Shown here in pieces: positions 63,360-64,000 of a stretch of 64,000 bases of DNA. The position numbers and the translations under genes are program-made. Under the pieces are notes generated by a model. The model was not told the DNA's origin, did no database searches, and worked only from the letters and a program-made list of their open reading frames with translations. The stretch spans positions 62,001 through 126,000 of the forward strand of contig CACJPW010000001.1 of assembly GCA_902595375.1 (NCBI GenBank), in the 5' to 3' direction. The stretch is from an uncultured Pelagibacteraceae bacterium (lineage in GTDB: Bacteria > Pseudomonadota > Alphaproteobacteria > Pelagibacterales > Pelagibacteraceae). The stretch's first letter is position 1. Each line of letters begins with the position of its first letter.

Positions 63360-64000
63360 GGCTGTCTATAATTAATTCTCCATAGTTTTTTCTTATTGAT
63401 TAAGTAATTAGAAGAGTCGAATTTTTTTATTTTTGAAAAAAGTATTTTTTTTTTCGATTTATTTTTTTTCCATATTTTTATCGCAAATTGTTTAACTGAC
63501 ATATTTTTTCCGGAGGCAAGTTCCCATTCTTGGGGAAAACTTCTTTTATTTTTTTTTTTGAAATTTAATGTTGTAATTAGTCCGTCAATGACATCGTCTA
63601 TATAATTAAAATCATATTTCTGATGACCTGAAGTCATTTTAAGATCTTTATTATTTTTTGCGTGTGAATTAAGTAATGGCCACAGTCTTTGTTTTGGTTC
63701 GTCCCTTCCATATACATGAAACAACTTTATAATACGACACTTTACATTGAAAATTTTAGAATAACTTTTACATAAGTCACTGAAAATGTACTTTGTTAAA
63801 GCATAATTAAAATGAGGTTCTTTTAAAAAAGTACTATTAATTTTCTTTTGTTTTAAAGATCTTAAAATTTTTTCTTCTTTATTAGTAGAAATTATTACCC
63901 ATTTCTTACAGTTATTATTAATTGCATTTATTAAAAGTTTTGAAGATTTTATTAAATTGAATTCATAAGCTTTTTTAAAATCAACATATTTATCATAAGC
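63356..64000 (-). CDS. NAD-dependent sugar epimerase/dehydratase, C-terminal part (runs off right edge)
   Basis: The frame is open for 214 codons from the stop at 63356 to the window edge. The visible part includes WVIISTNK, the catalytic YxxxK as NYALTK (about 63800), the NAD-family LFHVYGRDEPKQRLWP loop and DFNYIDDVIDGLITTL. It is an extended SDR acting on a nucleotide sugar. A TTG at 63724 looks like a start but lies inside the domain; the true start is beyond the window. Confidence 0.87.
   Translation of the reverse strand, partial: AYDKYVDFKKAYEFNLIKSSKLLINAINNNCKKWVIISTNKEEKILRSLKQKKINSTFLKEPHFNYALTKYIFSDLCKSYSKIFNVKCRIIKLFHVYGRDEPKQRLWPLLNSHAKNNKDLKMTSGHQKYDFNYIDDVIDGLITTLNFKKKNKRSFPQEWELASGKNMSVKQFAIKIWKKNKSKKKILFSKIKKFDSSNYLINKKKLWRINYRQP

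Larger units (their letters stand above)
58297..64000. other. Left part of SAR11 hypervariable region 2 (surface polysaccharide cluster)
   Basis: From tRNA-Val/5S rightward all genes are on the minus strand, spaced 1-6 nt or overlapping, and encode sugar-nucleotide enzymes, glycosyltransferases and a methyltransferase. This agrees with the known SAR11 hypervariable region between 23S and 5S rRNA, which differs between strains. The far end and the 16S-23S genes are beyond the window. Confidence 0.8.

Noticed and set aside
63356..63724. A complete 122-residue ORF starting at 63724
   Set aside because: The frame stays open upstream to the window edge and contains the YxxxK motif, so the TTG at 63724 is internal to a larger epimerase/dehydratase.

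Overview
This 64 kb window is AT-rich, densely packed alphaproteobacterial chromosome. It almost certainly comes from the SAR11 clade (Pelagibacterales). The main evidence is a proteorhodopsin-ferredoxin-ferredoxin reductase cluster, tiny or overlapping intergenic spaces, zinc-free ribosomal protein variants, the alphaproteobacterial orders yebC/ruvC/tolQRAB-pal-cpoB-tilS-ftsH-folP-glmM and tkt-pgk-fba, and a 5S rRNA gene standing apart from 16S/23S beside surface-polysaccharide genes. The proteorhodopsin carries Gln at the spectral-tuning site, which predicts a blue-absorbing, open-ocean type.

Layout. 1-614: start of a membrane glycosyltransferase (GT39/ArnT type) cut by the left edge. 644-7344: dksA-like regulator, GST, ferredoxin reductase, ferredoxin and proteorhodopsin, then divergent propionate/acetate-CoA ligase and a dihydroorotase-like amidohydrolase. 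7379-10635: ygfZ, a 38-codon membrane micro-ORF, a proteasome-type protease and a divergent circularly permuted ATP-grasp protein. 10640-24924: tRNA-Leu, nadA-nadC, ppdK, glyQS, an S49 peptidase, isoprenoid genes (ispB-like, dxs, ispA, xseB), pdxH and aroC. 24946-28920: tsaC, an ABC-2 exporter and two accessory genes (2OG-oxygenase-like, GT17) ending against tRNA-Arg. 29027-30935: rluD and rpoH. 30932-46647: a long minus-strand block with purA, thiD, glmM, folP, ftsH, tilS, the Tol-Pal envelope system, a RuvC-like nuclease, yebC, ymdB, a 5-formyl-THF ligase and zapA. 46705-54276: plus-strand central carbon (tkt, pgk, fba), thiE, efp, suhB, rpmE, trcR, rpsU, cspA and tRNA-fMet. 54278-58166: tal, pntB/pntAB/pntAA, a COX subunit IV, rpmJ and 5S rRNA. 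58232-64000: tRNA-Val and a minus-strand run of sugar-nucleotide, glycosyltransferase and methyltransferase genes, matching the known SAR11 hypervariable region between 23S and 5S rRNA.

The longest gene-free stretch is 228 bp (3916-4143), between proteorhodopsin and the acyl-CoA ligase. It holds a candidate promoter with a dyad in its spacer and a G7 tract. No CRISPR array, insertion sequence, integrase or phage gene was seen.

Features that most deserve a second look are: an AUU start codon on rpsU; a promoter that would start transcription at the 5S 5' end, with rpmJ only 11 nt downstream of 5S; convergent gene pairs that almost all overlap at their stop codons; an initiator tRNA with A-U in place of one of the three G-C anticodon-stem pairs; a reduced ATP-grasp/proteasome-type protease module with a micro-ORF beside it; a RuvC-like nuclease at the ruv locus without ruvAB; and a glycosyltransferase gene whose stop codon lies inside tRNA-Val. 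All functional names rest on reading motifs in the translated sequence. No database search was run.
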